NCBI RefSeq assembly: GCF_004924335.1
Contig: NZ_CP024633.1
Coordinates: forward strand, 4,650,001-4,714,000
DNA: 64,000 nt
DNA from: Mycobacteroides salmoniphilum
GTDB taxonomy: Bacteria; Actinomycetota; Actinomycetes; Mycobacteriales; Mycobacteriaceae
Direction of reading: 5' to 3'
Made by a program: the position numbers and the translations under genes. The notes below the pieces were generated by a model. The model searched no databases and was not told where the DNA came from. It saw nothing but the letters and a program-made list of their open reading frames with translations. Of the stretch, positions 9,266-18,575 are shown piece by piece. The number at the start of each line of letters is the position of its first letter. The first letter of the stretch is position 1.

Positions 9266-12078
9266 ACCCTTCCACTCAAGAACGTCCGGCGCTCATGCGA
9301 TGTGTTCGCCAATTCGCTGTCCCCATTGTGCTGGCCTGGCTATTACTGACCGTGGCAGTGAACCTGCTTGTGCCACCGATTGAATCGGTGGCAAGAGATC
9401 ACGCGGTGACGATGTCGCCGCATGATGCGCCGGCAATGATCGCGGCTAAACACATCGGCCAGAAGTACCACGAATCAGACTCCGACAGCATCGCGATGAT
9501 CGTGCTCGAGGGCGACGGAGAACTCGGCGAGCAGGCACACCATTACTACGACACCTTGGTGCACGCGCTGCGCGCCGACCCCGAGCATGTGCAACACGTA
9601 CAGGACGTGTGGGGGGACCCGCTGACTGCAGCCGGCGCGCAGAGCCGCGACGGCAAGGCCGCATATGTCCAGCTCAATCTGGCCGGCGACCAGGGCAGCA
9701 CGCTAGGCAACAAGTCGGTGGCAGCGGTCCGCACAATTGTGGACAACTCCGCCCCACCGCCGGGCCTCAAGGTCTACGTCACCGGCCCGGCGGCGCTGAC
9801 CACGGACATGAATGAGGCCGCTGATAAGAGCATGCTCATCATGATGGGCGTGACGGGCGCGGTCATCATGCTCATGCTTCTCATCACGTACCGCTCCGTC
9901 AGCACGATGTTGCTGGTTTTGGTCATGGTCGGCTTCGAGATGGGCACCGCCAGGGGTGTTGTCGCGATTCTCGGAAACTACGACCTCCTAGGATTCTCGA
10001 CATTCGTGGTGGCCATGTTGTCGTCGTTGGCGATCGCCGCGGGGACCGACTACGCCATCTTTCTCATCGGCCGCTATCAGGAAGCGCGCCAAGCCGGGCA
10101 GGACCGAGAAACCGCGTATTACACCATGTTCCGGGGTACCTTCCATATCATCCTGGGCTCAGGTCTGACCATCGCCGGTGCCACGTTGTGTTTGCATCTC
10201 GCGCGACTGTCGTACTTCAAGGCACTAGGCATCCCGTCCGCACTGGGGCTGCTTGTCGTTGTCGCGGGCGCCCTCACCGCTGCGCCCGCCGTTGTTGTCA
10301 TAGCCAGCCGCTTTGGGCTGCTTGATCCCAAGCGGGCTGTGAAGGTTCGGCGCTGGCGGCGTATCGGCACCGCCACGGTGCGCTGGCCCGGCGCGGTATT
10401 TGCCGCCTCACTGGCCATAGCGCTCATCGGTATCGCCATCATGCCGACCATGAAGGTGAGCTACAACGACCGGTTCTACATACCGGCCGACCTGCCGTCG
10501 AACGTCGGCTACGCAGCCGCTGAGCGCCATTTCTCTGCCGCCACAATGAATCCCGACATTCTGATGGTCGAAAGCGATCACGACATGCGTAACGCCGGCG
10601 ACATGATCATCCTGGATAAGATTGCCAAGGACGTGTTCCGTTCGCCGGGAATCGCGATGGTACAAAGCATCACCCGCCCCCTGGGCGGGCCGATTGAGCA
10701 CACCTCCATACCCTTCCAGATCAGTGCCCAGTCGATTCCGATCCAGCAGAACCTTCAATTCATGAAGGACCGTACAGCCGACATGCTCAGCATGAGCAGC
10801 GATCTCGGCGCCGTGATCGGCTCCATGGAGCGCATGCAATCCCTGCTGGGCCAGATGAGCAACGCGACCCACCGCATGACAGCGGATATGGCAGACGCGA
10901 TGGCGACGCTGAACGAAATTCGGGACCATCTGGCCGACTTCGATGACGTGATACGGCCGCTGCGCAACTATTCCTACTGGGAGCAGCACTGTTTCGATAT
11001 CCCGGCATGTTCGGCCATAAGGTCGGTGTTCGACGCGATCGACGGCGTCGATACGTTCAGCGACAAAATGCGCGCACTGACCGCAGGCGTCGGAAGTATC
11101 GACGCAGTCATTCCCCAAATGACCGCCCAGTTCCCACCGATCATCGCCGTGGCCAAGTCCATGCGCGGGAGCCTGCTGACAATGCACAGCAGCTTCTCGA
11201 GCCTGGTGACACAGATGGCTCAGATGACCGACACCGCCAGCGCGATGGGGCAAGCCTTCGACGCCTCCCGGAGCGGCGACTACTTCTACCTGCCGCCAGA
11301 AGCGTTCCAGAATAACGACTTTCAGCGCGGCCTAAAGCTATTCCTGTCCCCCGACGGCAAAGCCGCACGATTCGTCATCACCCACGACAAGGACCCGGCC
11401 ACCCCCGCGGGAATCTCCTCAGTCATCTCCGAGTTGGAGGCCGCCCATCAAGCCGTCAAGGGAACCACCCTGACTGACGCCACGTTCTACCTCACCGGTA
11501 CCGCCGCGATCTACCGCGACATCCAATCCGGCTCTCACTACGACCTTCTTATCGTCGGAATCGCAGCCCTGACACTAATTTTCGTCGTGATGATGGTCAT
11601 CACACGAGCGCTGGTCGCCTCGCTGGTCATCGTCGGCACCGTCCTGCTGTCCCTCGGCGCCGCATTCGGACTCTCGGTGCTGGTGTGGCAGCACATTTTC
11701 GGCCTCGAGCTCAACTGGATCGCGCCCGTCTTCGGACTGATCATCCTGCTGGCTGTCGGCTCGGACTACAACTTGCTGCTCGTATCGCGATTCCAGGAAG
11801 AGATCGGTGCGGGACTCAAGACCGGCATCATCCGCTCAATGGGAGAAACCGGCAGCGTCGTCACGTCCGCGGGACTGGTGTTCGCATTCACCATGATGTC
11901 CATGGCAGCAAGCGATTTGAGCTCGATCGGCCAGGCCGGAAGCACCATCGGCCTGGGCCTACTGTTCGACACACTCATCGTGCGCTCGCTGATGACCCCG
12001 TCCATCGCCGGGCTGCTCGGCCCCTGGTTCTGGTGGCCATTGAGAGTCCGCAAGCGCGCGATACCCAGGAGGGTATAG
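9262..12078 (+). CDS. MmpL family RND transporter
   Basis: A 938-residue RND protein with the MmpL layout: TM1 at about 15-37, a porter domain, a TM cluster at about 190-360 containing 'GTDYAIFLIGRYQEAR', a long helical second loop (about 400-740) and a final TM cluster with 'VGSDYNLLLVSRFQEE'. The Asp-Tyr pairs in both clusters are the proton-relay residues of the family. The loop motif 'WEQHCFDIPAC' is shared with the second MmpL here. MmpL4/5-type proteins export siderophores, lipids or drugs. The last codons are themselves an operator palindrome (12061-12076). Cargo unknown. Confidence 0.93.
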   Translation: MNPSTQERPALMRCVRQFAVPIVLAWLLLTVAVNLLVPPIESVARDHAVTMSPHDAPAMIAAKHIGQKYHESDSDSIAMIVLEGDGELGEQAHHYYDTLVHALRADPEHVQHVQDVWGDPLTAAGAQSRDGKAAYVQLNLAGDQGSTLGNKSVAAVRTIVDNSAPPPGLKVYVTGPAALTTDMNEAADKSMLIMMGVTGAVIMLMLLITYRSVSTMLLVLVMVGFEMGTARGVVAILGNYDLLGFSTFVVAMLSSLAIAAGTDYAIFLIGRYQEARQAGQDRETAYYTMFRGTFHIILGSGLTIAGATLCLHLARLSYFKALGIPSALGLLVVVAGALTAAPAVVVIASRFGLLDPKRAVKVRRWRRIGTATVRWPGAVFAASLAIALIGIAIMPTMKVSYNDRFYIPADLPSNVGYAAAERHFSAATMNPDILMVESDHDMRNAGDMIILDKIAKDVFRSPGIAMVQSITRPLGGPIEHTSIPFQISAQSIPIQQNLQFMKDRTADMLSMSSDLGAVIGSMERMQSLLGQMSNATHRMTADMADAMATLNEIRDHLADFDDVIRPLRNYSYWEQHCFDIPACSAIRSVFDAIDGVDTFSDKMRALTAGVGSIDAVIPQMTAQFPPIIAVAKSMRGSLLTMHSSFSSLVTQMAQMTDTASAMGQAFDASRSGDYFYLPPEAFQNNDFQRGLKLFLSPDGKAARFVITHDKDPATPAGISSVISELEAAHQAVKGTTLTDATFYLTGTAAIYRDIQSGSHYDLLIVGIAALTLIFVVMMVITRALVASLVIVGTVLLSLGAAFGLSVLVWQHIFGLELNWIAPVFGLIILLAVGSDYNLLLVSRFQEEIGAGLKTGIIRSMGETGSVVTSAGLVFAFTMMSMAASDLSSIGQAGSTIGLGLLFDTLIVRSLMTPSIAGLLGPWFWWPLRVRKRAIPRRV
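12061..12076 (+). promoter_or_regulatory. CsoR/CstR-type operator, copy 3, inside the mmpL 3' end
   Basis: ATACCCAGGAGGGTAT is a perfect inverted repeat (6-base arms, 4-base centre) with the same ATACC-N6-GGTAT geometry as the two sites at 8655 and 8713. It encodes the last residues of MmpL (Ile-Pro-Arg-Arg-Val) and lies 36 bases before the repressor ATG, so it probably gives autoregulation of the repressor gene. Confidence 0.7.
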
Positions 12079-12091
12079 TGCCAGTAGCTAG

Positions 12092-12382
<291 letters not shown>

Positions 12383-12412
12383 GCACGACGACTCGGGCCT
12401 ACCGGCCCTAGC

Positions 12413-12844
12413 TCAGAGCTCGCCCGAGAAGTCCGCGGTAAACCAGCGATCGGGCCGCACGACGAACAGCACGGTGTCGGCGTCGTCGTATCCGCGCGCG
12501 AACTCCCGCCCTGCCTCCTCACCGAGATAGCGAATGGCGATGGCTTCCCGTACATCTGCCGAGGCGGGCCGCTCCGTGTCGACAACCGTTCCCTCGACGA
12601 TGACGTACTGATACGGCGGCTCTTCGTGCTGCACCGTCAGCGTGACCGCGCCGGCCTGCTCGATCAGGCGTGCCTTGCGGTTACCCGCACTGGTATTGAT
12701 CTGAATGTCTCCACCGGGCGTATAGCCGTACCAGATCGGCACGCTGGCCGGCGGGCGTCCCTTGTCGGCCGCAACCGACAGCACGGCGATGTGCTTGGCC
12801 GCGAGAAACTCCTGGCGTTCTGCTTCGGTGAACTGACGTGGCAT
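12413..12844 (-). CDS. Pyridoxamine 5'-phosphate oxidase-fold (FMN/F420-type) protein
   Basis: A 143-residue split-barrel protein. 'HIAVLSVAADKGRPPASVPIWYGY' type N-terminal strands and 'GNRKARLIEQAGAVTLTV' match the PPOX family, which binds FMN or F420 and covers small oxidoreductases and heme- or biliverdin-related reductases. Mycobacteria hold many such paralogs with unknown substrates. It is 47 bases downstream of a TetR gene on the same strand and may be co-transcribed with it. No feature fixes the cofactor. Confidence 0.8.
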   Translation of the reverse strand: MPRQFTEAERQEFLAAKHIAVLSVAADKGRPPASVPIWYGYTPGGDIQINTSAGNRKARLIEQAGAVTLTVQHEEPPYQYVIVEGTVVDTERPASADVREAIAIRYLGEEAGREFARGYDDADTVLFVVRPDRWFTADFSGEL

Positions 12845-12891
12845 ACCGCGTCAAAACCCACCATCTGTCGGGCTTATTCCCGTACCTGGAT

Positions 12892-13500
12892 TCATCTGGA
12901 TTTGATCCCCTGAAACAGATTGGTGAGCAAGGCATCCACAAATTCCTCGGTCAGCGGCTGGTCGGGTATCAGCAGCCGGTGGTAGCAGGCGCCCCACAGT
13001 TGGTCCACGACGACCTCGGGATCCACCTTCGCGCCGAGCTGGCCGCGGTCCTGGGCCCGACGGATCGCCGTCACCGCGAGGGCACGACGGGGCCCCGAAT
13101 ATCGTTGCAGAAAAGCGGCTTTGAGCTCCGGATCCACTTGGGCCTGACCCATGAGTTCACCGATGATCCCGCCCCCAACCGTGTCCCGGATGACGCCCAG
13201 AAACGCATGCAGTTGGATGCGGAGGTCACGCTCGATCTCCCCGGTGTCGGGGAAGCCCAACTCCGGTGCGACCCGCCGGAAGTAGCCGTCGAGCGCGAGA
13301 GCCCCCTTGGACGGCCACCACTTGTAGATCGTCATCTTGCTGGCACCGGAAAGGGCAGCGACTTTGTCAATCGTGAATCCACTCATCCCCTCGGCGAACA
13401 GCAGGTCGCCCGCGGCCTGAAGTACTTCGTCGCGCACCTCGTGGGCCGGCCGTCGCCCCCGACGCGGCTGCTTCACCTCGTCCCCCGTCGCAGTCACCAT
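12892..13500 (-). CDS. TetR/AcrR family transcriptional regulator
   Basis: A 202-residue TetR protein. The N-terminal HTH reads 'GMSGFTIDKVAALSGASKMTIYKWWPSK' over about residues 38-65, with the usual Tyr/Trp recognition helix. The helical remainder has the length of a TetR_C ligand domain. ATG at 13500 follows GGGAGACG. It is divergent from an SDR gene, and a long inverted repeat at 13522-13568 lies between them, so it probably represses itself and the SDR gene. The ligand is unknown. Confidence 0.9.
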   Translation of the reverse strand: MVTATGDEVKQPRRGRRPAHEVRDEVLQAAGDLLFAEGMSGFTIDKVAALSGASKMTIYKWWPSKGALALDGYFRRVAPELGFPDTGEIERDLRIQLHAFLGVIRDTVGGGIIGELMGQAQVDPELKAAFLQRYSGPRRALAVTAIRRAQDRGQLGAKVDPEVVVDQLWGACYHRLLIPDQPLTEEFVDALLTNLFQGIKSR

Positions 13501-13521
13501 CGTCTCCCACTCCTTGCCAAC

Positions 13522-13568
13522 TATGTGTACGTACCGTACATTACATATATGTACGGAACGTACACATA
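13522..13568. promoter_or_regulatory. TetR operator, 20-base inverted repeat
   Basis: TATGTGTACGTACCGTACAT (13522-13541) is matched by ATGTACGGAACGTACACATA (13549-13568) as its reverse complement at 19 of 20 positions, with a 7-base spacer. It fills the promoter gap between the divergent tetR and SDR genes. Repeated GTAC steps inside each arm may give overlapping dimer sites. Confidence 0.82.
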
Positions 13569-13589
13569 ATCAAACAGGAGGGTCTGACG

Positions 13590-14357
13590 ATGAAGATCAC
13601 GGACAACACGGTGTTCATTCCCGGAGCCACTAGTGGGATCGGCCTGGAACTCGCGCTGGCCTTGCAGGCCAAGGGCAATACCGTGATAGTCGGCGGGCGC
13701 CGCACCGAGCTGCTTGAGCGCATCCGCACCGAACATCCGGGCATCTCGACCGTGCAGATCGACATCGCCGATCCGGAGAGCATTCGCACCGCCGCCCAAC
13801 GGATACTCGCCGACCATCCCAGTGTGAACGTCCTGATCGCGATGGCAGGGATCATGCGCCTCGAAGACTGGCACCACCCCGAGTCATTCCTTCAATCGGC
13901 CGAGGAGATCGTCACCACGAACGTGCTCGGTCCGATTCGCTTGATCGCCAACTTCATCGAGCATCTACAGGCACAGCCCGAAGCCACCATCATCACGGTG
14001 TCGTCCGGGTTGGCTTTCGCGCCATTGAAGGTCACACCCAGCTACAACGCGTCCAAAGCGGCGATCCATATGCTCAGTGAGTCGATCCGGCTGCAGCTCG
14101 CGGACACCCGGGTCGCGGTCAAGGAGCTCCAGCCACCCGCGGTCCGCACAGACCTCATGCCGGGGCAGCAAGACAGTGACTTCGCCATGCCCCTGAAGGA
14201 CTTCGTCGATGAAGTGATCGACCTGCTGGAGACCCAGCCCGACGCCGCAGAGATCCAGGTAGAGCGCGTGAAGTTCCTGCGCTACGGCGAGGCACGCGGT
14301 GACTACGACGAAGTCGTCGCGACGCTCAACGCCTCCGATCCCCACGCTCGCCAGTAA
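13590..14357 (+). CDS. Short-chain dehydrogenase/reductase (DltE-like)
   Basis: A 255-residue classical SDR. 'FIPGATSGIGLELA' is the NAD(P) glycine motif, the catalytic Tyr-Lys is 'YNASK', and the catalytic Ser is in 'ITVSSGL'. Order and length fit single-domain oxidoreductases of the DltE/YdfG type. The start follows a clear GGAGG. It is divergent from a TetR gene with a strong shared operator, so it is probably induced by that regulator's ligand. Substrate not predictable. Confidence 0.88.
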   Translation: MKITDNTVFIPGATSGIGLELALALQAKGNTVIVGGRRTELLERIRTEHPGISTVQIDIADPESIRTAAQRILADHPSVNVLIAMAGIMRLEDWHHPESFLQSAEEIVTTNVLGPIRLIANFIEHLQAQPEATIITVSSGLAFAPLKVTPSYNASKAAIHMLSESIRLQLADTRVAVKELQPPAVRTDLMPGQQDSDFAMPLKDFVDEVIDLLETQPDAAEIQVERVKFLRYGEARGDYDEVVATLNASDPHARQ

Positions 14358-14413
14358 CGGGTGTCGCACACCTCACCTGGATACCTGGCTTCGCTCTTGC
14401 CAAGATTGAGTGG

Positions 14414-15349
14414 ATGACTGACGAGGCGAGTACCGGCGCACCCGGCACCAAGATCGCGCTGGCACTGGGCGCCGGCGGGGCCCGCGGGTATGCGCATATC
14501 GGCGTGATCCAGGAGTTGCGCGAACGCGGCTTCGAGACCTCCGGCATCTCGGGATCCTCGATGGGTGCGCTGGTGGGCGGCTTGGAAGCCGCCGGGGCAC
14601 TCGACGAATTCACCTCGTGGGCAACATCGCTGACCCAACGTGCGGTACTGCGGCTGTTGGACCCGACATGGACCAGCCCCGGCTTCTTCCGCGCCGAGAA
14701 GATCCTCGACGTGGTGCGCGAACTACTCGGCGAGGTCGCGATCGAAGACCTGCCGATCCCGTTCACCGCCGTGGCCACCGACTTGATCGCCGGCAAGTCG
14801 GTATGGCTGCAGCGCGGTTCATTGGCCTCCGCCATCCGCGCATCCATCGCGATTCCCGGAATGATCTCTCCGCACGTGCTCGATGGCCGCGTGCTGGCAG
14901 ACGGCGGCGTTCTGGACCTGATGGCGGTTGCGCCGCTGGCCGGTGTGCACGCCGAGCTGCGGGTGGCGGTGAGCCTCAGCGGGGGCGATGAGTCGCGCCC
15001 TCCGGCGCCGCCCCTGGACCCCGAGCCCCGTGAACCGCGTGTGACGACAGAGTGGCTGAACCGGCTGCTGCGCAGCACCTCGGCCCTGTTCGAAACCGAT
15101 GGCACCGAAACCGCGGGCCAACCAGATCCCGCGGCGAAGCTGACGAGCTTCGAAGTGATGAACCGGACCATCGAGGTCATGCAGTCCTCGCTTGCCCGCA
15201 TGCAACTCGCGGCGCACCCGCCGGATATCCTCATCGAGGTCCCCCGCAGTGTCAGTCGGAGCCTGGACTTTCACCGAGCCGCCGAGGTCATCGAGGTCGG
15301 ACGCCGTTGCGCCGCTGAGGCTCTCGATGCGTATGCGAACTCCAACTAA
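14414..15349 (+). CDS. Patatin-like phospholipase (RssA-type)
   Basis: A 311-residue patatin-fold hydrolase. The oxyanion loop 'LALGAGGARGYAHIG', nucleophile elbow 'GSSMG' (S49) and the Asp of 'LADGGVLD' give a complete Ser-Asp dyad. Members hydrolyse acyl esters of phospholipids. The C-terminal part (from about residue 195) is a less conserved Pro-rich linker and helical tail. It stands between the SDR gene and a PoxB-like gene on the same strand with short gaps (56 and 35 bases). A second, unrelated-length patatin lies at 22160. Confidence 0.88.
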   Translation: MTDEASTGAPGTKIALALGAGGARGYAHIGVIQELRERGFETSGISGSSMGALVGGLEAAGALDEFTSWATSLTQRAVLRLLDPTWTSPGFFRAEKILDVVRELLGEVAIEDLPIPFTAVATDLIAGKSVWLQRGSLASAIRASIAIPGMISPHVLDGRVLADGGVLDLMAVAPLAGVHAELRVAVSLSGGDESRPPAPPLDPEPREPRVTTEWLNRLLRSTSALFETDGTETAGQPDPAAKLTSFEVMNRTIEVMQSSLARMQLAAHPPDILIEVPRSVSRSLDFHRAAEVIEVGRRCAAEALDAYANSN

Positions 15350-15384
15350 CCGCCCCTGATCGCCTCATCCCCTTGGAGGGCACC

Positions 15385-17124
15385 ATGGCCCGCACAGTCT
15401 CACAACTCATCGTCGATACCGTGAAAGCTGCTGGTGTTCAACGTATTTATGGCCTGCCCGGCGACTCGTTGAACGGCTTCACCGAAGCTCTGCGCCGCGA
15501 CGGCACCGTGGAGTGGGTCCACGTGCGCCACGAGGAGGCGGCGGCATTCGCCGCGGGGGCCGAGGCGGCGCTGACGGGCACGCTCGCGGTGTGTGCTGCC
15601 AGCTGCGGCCCGGGCAATCTGCATCTCATCAACGGCCTCTTTGATGCCCACCGCAGTCGAGTTCCCGTCCTCGCGATCGCCTCGCACATCCCCAGCGCTG
15701 AAATCGGCAGCGGCTACTTTCAGGAAACCCATCCACAGAATCTGTTCGCCGAATGCAGCGTGTACAGCGAACTGGTGAGCAGCGTGGAGCAGCTGCCCTA
15801 CGTCTTGGACACCGCGATCCGCGCCGCGCTGGACCAGCGGGGTGTGGCCGTCCTGACAATCCCCGGAGACATCCTCAGCGCCAAGACAGATGTGGCGCCA
15901 CCCTCGGCGCCGATCGTCGCAGGCATTGGGACACGCCTGCCGGACCCAGTCGCCCTGGAGCGAGCCGTCCGCGTGCTGAACGAGTCCAGCGCGGTCACCA
16001 TTCTCGCCGGGGCCGGCTGTGAGGGCGCCCATGCCGAGCTGCTGGAGGTAGCACGCATACTGCAGGCCCCGATCGTGCACACGTTGCGCGGCAAGGAATT
16101 CGTCGAGTACGACAATCCGTTCGACGTCGGCATGACGGGGCTGCTGGGATTCCGTTCCGGGTACGACGCACTCGAGGACACCGAGGTGCTGCTGATGCTC
16201 GGGACGGATTTCCCGTATCGACAGTTCTATCCATCGAAGGCCACCGTTGTGCAGGTCGACATCCGCGGTGAACACATCGGCCGTCGTGTCCGGGTGGATG
16301 TCCCACTCGTCGGGTCGGTGAAAGACACCTTGCAACAGCTTAATTCGATACTCCTTCCCCATTCCGATGGGAAGCATCTGGAACGCGCGAAAGAGAACTA
16401 CACGCGTACACGTGCTCAGCTCGATCGGCTGGCGGTGGATGATCGCAATCAGACTCCTGTGCGACCGGAACTGGTCGCGCGCAGGATCGACGAGCTGGCG
16501 GACGAGGACGCGGTTTTCATCGCTGATGTCGGCACGCCCGTCATCTGGGCCGCGCGCTACCTGTCCATGAATGGCCGACGGCGCCTGCTGGGTTCGTTCA
16601 ACCACGGCAGCATGGCGAATGCCGTACCTCAGGGAATCGGGGCCCAAGCGTCACACCGTGGTCGCCAGATCGTCACGCTCTCCGGCGACGGCGGGTTGGC
16701 GATGATGCTGGGAGATCTCATCACGCTGACCCAGTCGCAACTGCCCGTCAAGATGGTGGTGTTCAACAACGGCGCGCTCAGTTTCGTGGAGCTTGAAATG
16801 AAGGCCGCCGGAATCGTGAACTACGGTACAGCCCTGGATAACCCGCTATTCGCCGATGTGGCGCGGGCGCTCGGGATTCACGGCGTCCGGGTGGAACGCC
16901 CCGATGAGCTCGATGCGGCGTTGTCGGATGCGTTCAGTCACGACGGACCGGCCCTCGTGGAGGTAGTCACCGCCCGCCAGGAGCTCTCGATTCCACCGAC
17001 CATCACCGCCGCGCAGGTCGCGGGCTTCTCCTTGTGGGCGACGAGGACCCTGCTGTCGGGGCGCGGCGACGAGCTCATCGACCTGGCCAAAACGAACCTC
17101 GGCGCGCGCCTGCGCCGACGGTAA
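15385..17124 (+). CDS. Thiamine-diphosphate enzyme, pyruvate oxidase / pyruvate:quinone dehydrogenase (PoxB)-like
   Basis: A 579-residue ThDP enzyme with the three expected domains. The N-terminal PYR domain has the activating Glu in 'VRHEEAAAFAAGA' and 'SCGPGN'; the middle domain follows; the C-terminal PP domain has 'GDGGLAMMLGDL' through 'FNN' binding Mg-ThDP. Length and the segment 'GSGYFQETHPQNLFAECS' fit E. coli PoxB, which decarboxylates pyruvate to acetate and feeds quinone at the membrane. ATG at 15385 follows TTGGAGGG. Acetolactate synthase-like use is possible but less likely. Confidence 0.82.
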   Translation: MARTVSQLIVDTVKAAGVQRIYGLPGDSLNGFTEALRRDGTVEWVHVRHEEAAAFAAGAEAALTGTLAVCAASCGPGNLHLINGLFDAHRSRVPVLAIASHIPSAEIGSGYFQETHPQNLFAECSVYSELVSSVEQLPYVLDTAIRAALDQRGVAVLTIPGDILSAKTDVAPPSAPIVAGIGTRLPDPVALERAVRVLNESSAVTILAGAGCEGAHAELLEVARILQAPIVHTLRGKEFVEYDNPFDVGMTGLLGFRSGYDALEDTEVLLMLGTDFPYRQFYPSKATVVQVDIRGEHIGRRVRVDVPLVGSVKDTLQQLNSILLPHSDGKHLERAKENYTRTRAQLDRLAVDDRNQTPVRPELVARRIDELADEDAVFIADVGTPVIWAARYLSMNGRRRLLGSFNHGSMANAVPQGIGAQASHRGRQIVTLSGDGGLAMMLGDLITLTQSQLPVKMVVFNNGALSFVELEMKAAGIVNYGTALDNPLFADVARALGIHGVRVERPDELDAALSDAFSHDGPALVEVVTARQELSIPPTITAAQVAGFSLWATRTLLSGRGDELIDLAKTNLGARLRRR

Positions 17125-17144
17125 GTCGCACGAGAGGATTCCCC

Positions 17145-17174
17145 GGTTTATCCACAAACCGTGGTTTATCCCCA
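17145..17174. repeat. Direct repeat containing DnaA-box-like 9-mers
   Basis: GGTTTATCC occurs at 17145-17153 and 17163-17171, 18 bases apart. The first copy extends to TTATCCACA (17148-17156), a perfect match to the DnaA box consensus; the second gives TTATCCCCA (17166-17174), one base off. It lies in the 102-base gap between the PoxB-like gene and the DUF222-HNH gene. Confidence 0.55.
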
Positions 17175-17226
17175 ACGGCGGGTTAGTGCGCGGTGCGGCA
17201 CAGCAGATTCCACTAGATTCAAACAT

Positions 17227-18564
17227 GTGTTCGATTCATTGCCTGACGCAGATCTGATCGATGTGATCACGTCGGCACAGCGTGCCGAGGCGCAGGCGTG
17301 TGCCCGGCGACTGGACGCGATCGGTGTGCTCGTCGACCGGCACGCAAACCTGGACAAACCTGACGAGCGTGACCGGCACCCGCTGGATCGCTGGGATCGG
17401 ATTGCCGCTGAAATCGCTGCGGCGCAGGGCATCACACAGGCGTTGGCCTCTCGTCAGATGCGCTACGCCCAGGTTTTGCGGCACCGTCTCAGCGCCGTCG
17501 CTGAACGCTTCGCCGCCGGCGATCTTGACTATCGGACTGTCGCACTGATCGTCAACCGCACCGAACTCGTCGATAGCGACGCGGTGGTGATCCAGTTGGA
17601 TGCCGCCATCGTGCAGGCCCTGCCGCGCTGGACACGCTGGTCCCATAAGCGCATCACCGTGGCACTCGATGCGCTGGTACTTCGCTTCGATCGGGACGCA
17701 GTGCGGCGCAACAGATCCGCCAGCGAGAGTCGGAATGTCGAAATCCGCCCGCTCGGCAACGGGGAACCGCTCGCCGAGATCTGGGGCACGCTGCAAGCCA
17801 CCCACGCCGTGGCCCTGGACAAACGCCTCGATCTTTTGGCCGACACCGTGTGCCCGGCTGATCCACGTACCAAGGCCCAGCGCCGTGCCGATGCCGTCGG
17901 CGCGTTGACCCGTGGTCTTGATCAAATGCGCTGCACGTGTGGACGTCCCGACTGCGCTGGACGCGATATCGCCGATGTCGCGGTCGTTGTCAACGTAGTC
18001 ATCAACCAATCCACCCTCGATGGCGACGACGACATCCCCGCCCACCTCGCAGGATTTGGGGTACTAGCCGCCGAGCAGGCCCGCGCCGAGACCGCAGGCG
18101 CCCGCACCCGCACGCTCACCGATTCCCGCAGCACCGGGTACCGACCCTCAGGCAGCCTTGCTGCCTTCGTGCGATCCCGCGACCAGATGTGTCGATTCCC
18201 CGGCTGCGAAGCCGCCGCCGACCGCTCCGATATCGACCACACCGTGCCCTGGGCCGTGGGTGGGCTCACCACCGGTACCAATCTGAAGGCGTTGTGCCGC
18301 AAGCATCATCTCCTCAAGACCTTCGGCGGCTGGACCGAGATCCAGGAGCCCGACGGCACCGTGCTGTGGAAGGCGCCGACGGGGCACACCTATGTCACCA
18401 CCCCCGCCAGCTGGTTCCTCTTCCCCACCCTGACCCGCCAGCGCACCCGGAAACAAGAACGCGACAGTCGGCGTCAGTCAGAACGAAACCTCAACCGCCA
18501 CCAACGATTACAACGCGAATCGGCCCTGGCCGCACTCGCCGCCCACGACCCGCCGCCCTTCTAG
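17227..18564 (+). CDS. DUF222 / HNH endonuclease-domain protein (13E12 repeat family)
   Basis: A 445-residue protein with an N-terminal helical DUF222 region (about residues 1-300) and a C-terminal HNH nuclease domain, seen as 'CRFPGCEAAADRSDIDH' followed by 'NLKALCRKHHLLKT': paired Cys, the DH catalytic step and downstream His residues. Mycobacteria carry several copies of such 13E12-type genes, often near integration sites; the natural role is not established. GTG at 17227 was chosen because it begins the conserved DUF222 start; an upstream start would overlap the DnaA-box-like repeat. All nuclease residues look intact. Confidence 0.88.
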   Translation: MFDSLPDADLIDVITSAQRAEAQACARRLDAIGVLVDRHANLDKPDERDRHPLDRWDRIAAEIAAAQGITQALASRQMRYAQVLRHRLSAVAERFAAGDLDYRTVALIVNRTELVDSDAVVIQLDAAIVQALPRWTRWSHKRITVALDALVLRFDRDAVRRNRSASESRNVEIRPLGNGEPLAEIWGTLQATHAVALDKRLDLLADTVCPADPRTKAQRRADAVGALTRGLDQMRCTCGRPDCAGRDIADVAVVVNVVINQSTLDGDDDIPAHLAGFGVLAAEQARAETAGARTRTLTDSRSTGYRPSGSLAAFVRSRDQMCRFPGCEAAADRSDIDHTVPWAVGGLTTGTNLKALCRKHHLLKTFGGWTEIQEPDGTVLWKAPTGHTYVTTPASWFLFPTLTRQRTRKQERDSRRQSERNLNRHQRLQRESALAALAAHDPPPF

Positions 18565-18575
18565 GGCGCCATGGC

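Noticed and set aside
10408..11253. 281-codon minus-strand frame inside mmpL
   Set aside because: Antisense shadow of a well-supported MmpL gene; His/Arg-rich composition and no family motif.
17227..18564. Active mobile element around the DUF222-HNH gene
   Set aside because: No terminal inverted repeats, target duplication or recombinase were seen at its borders; only the family association suggests mobility.
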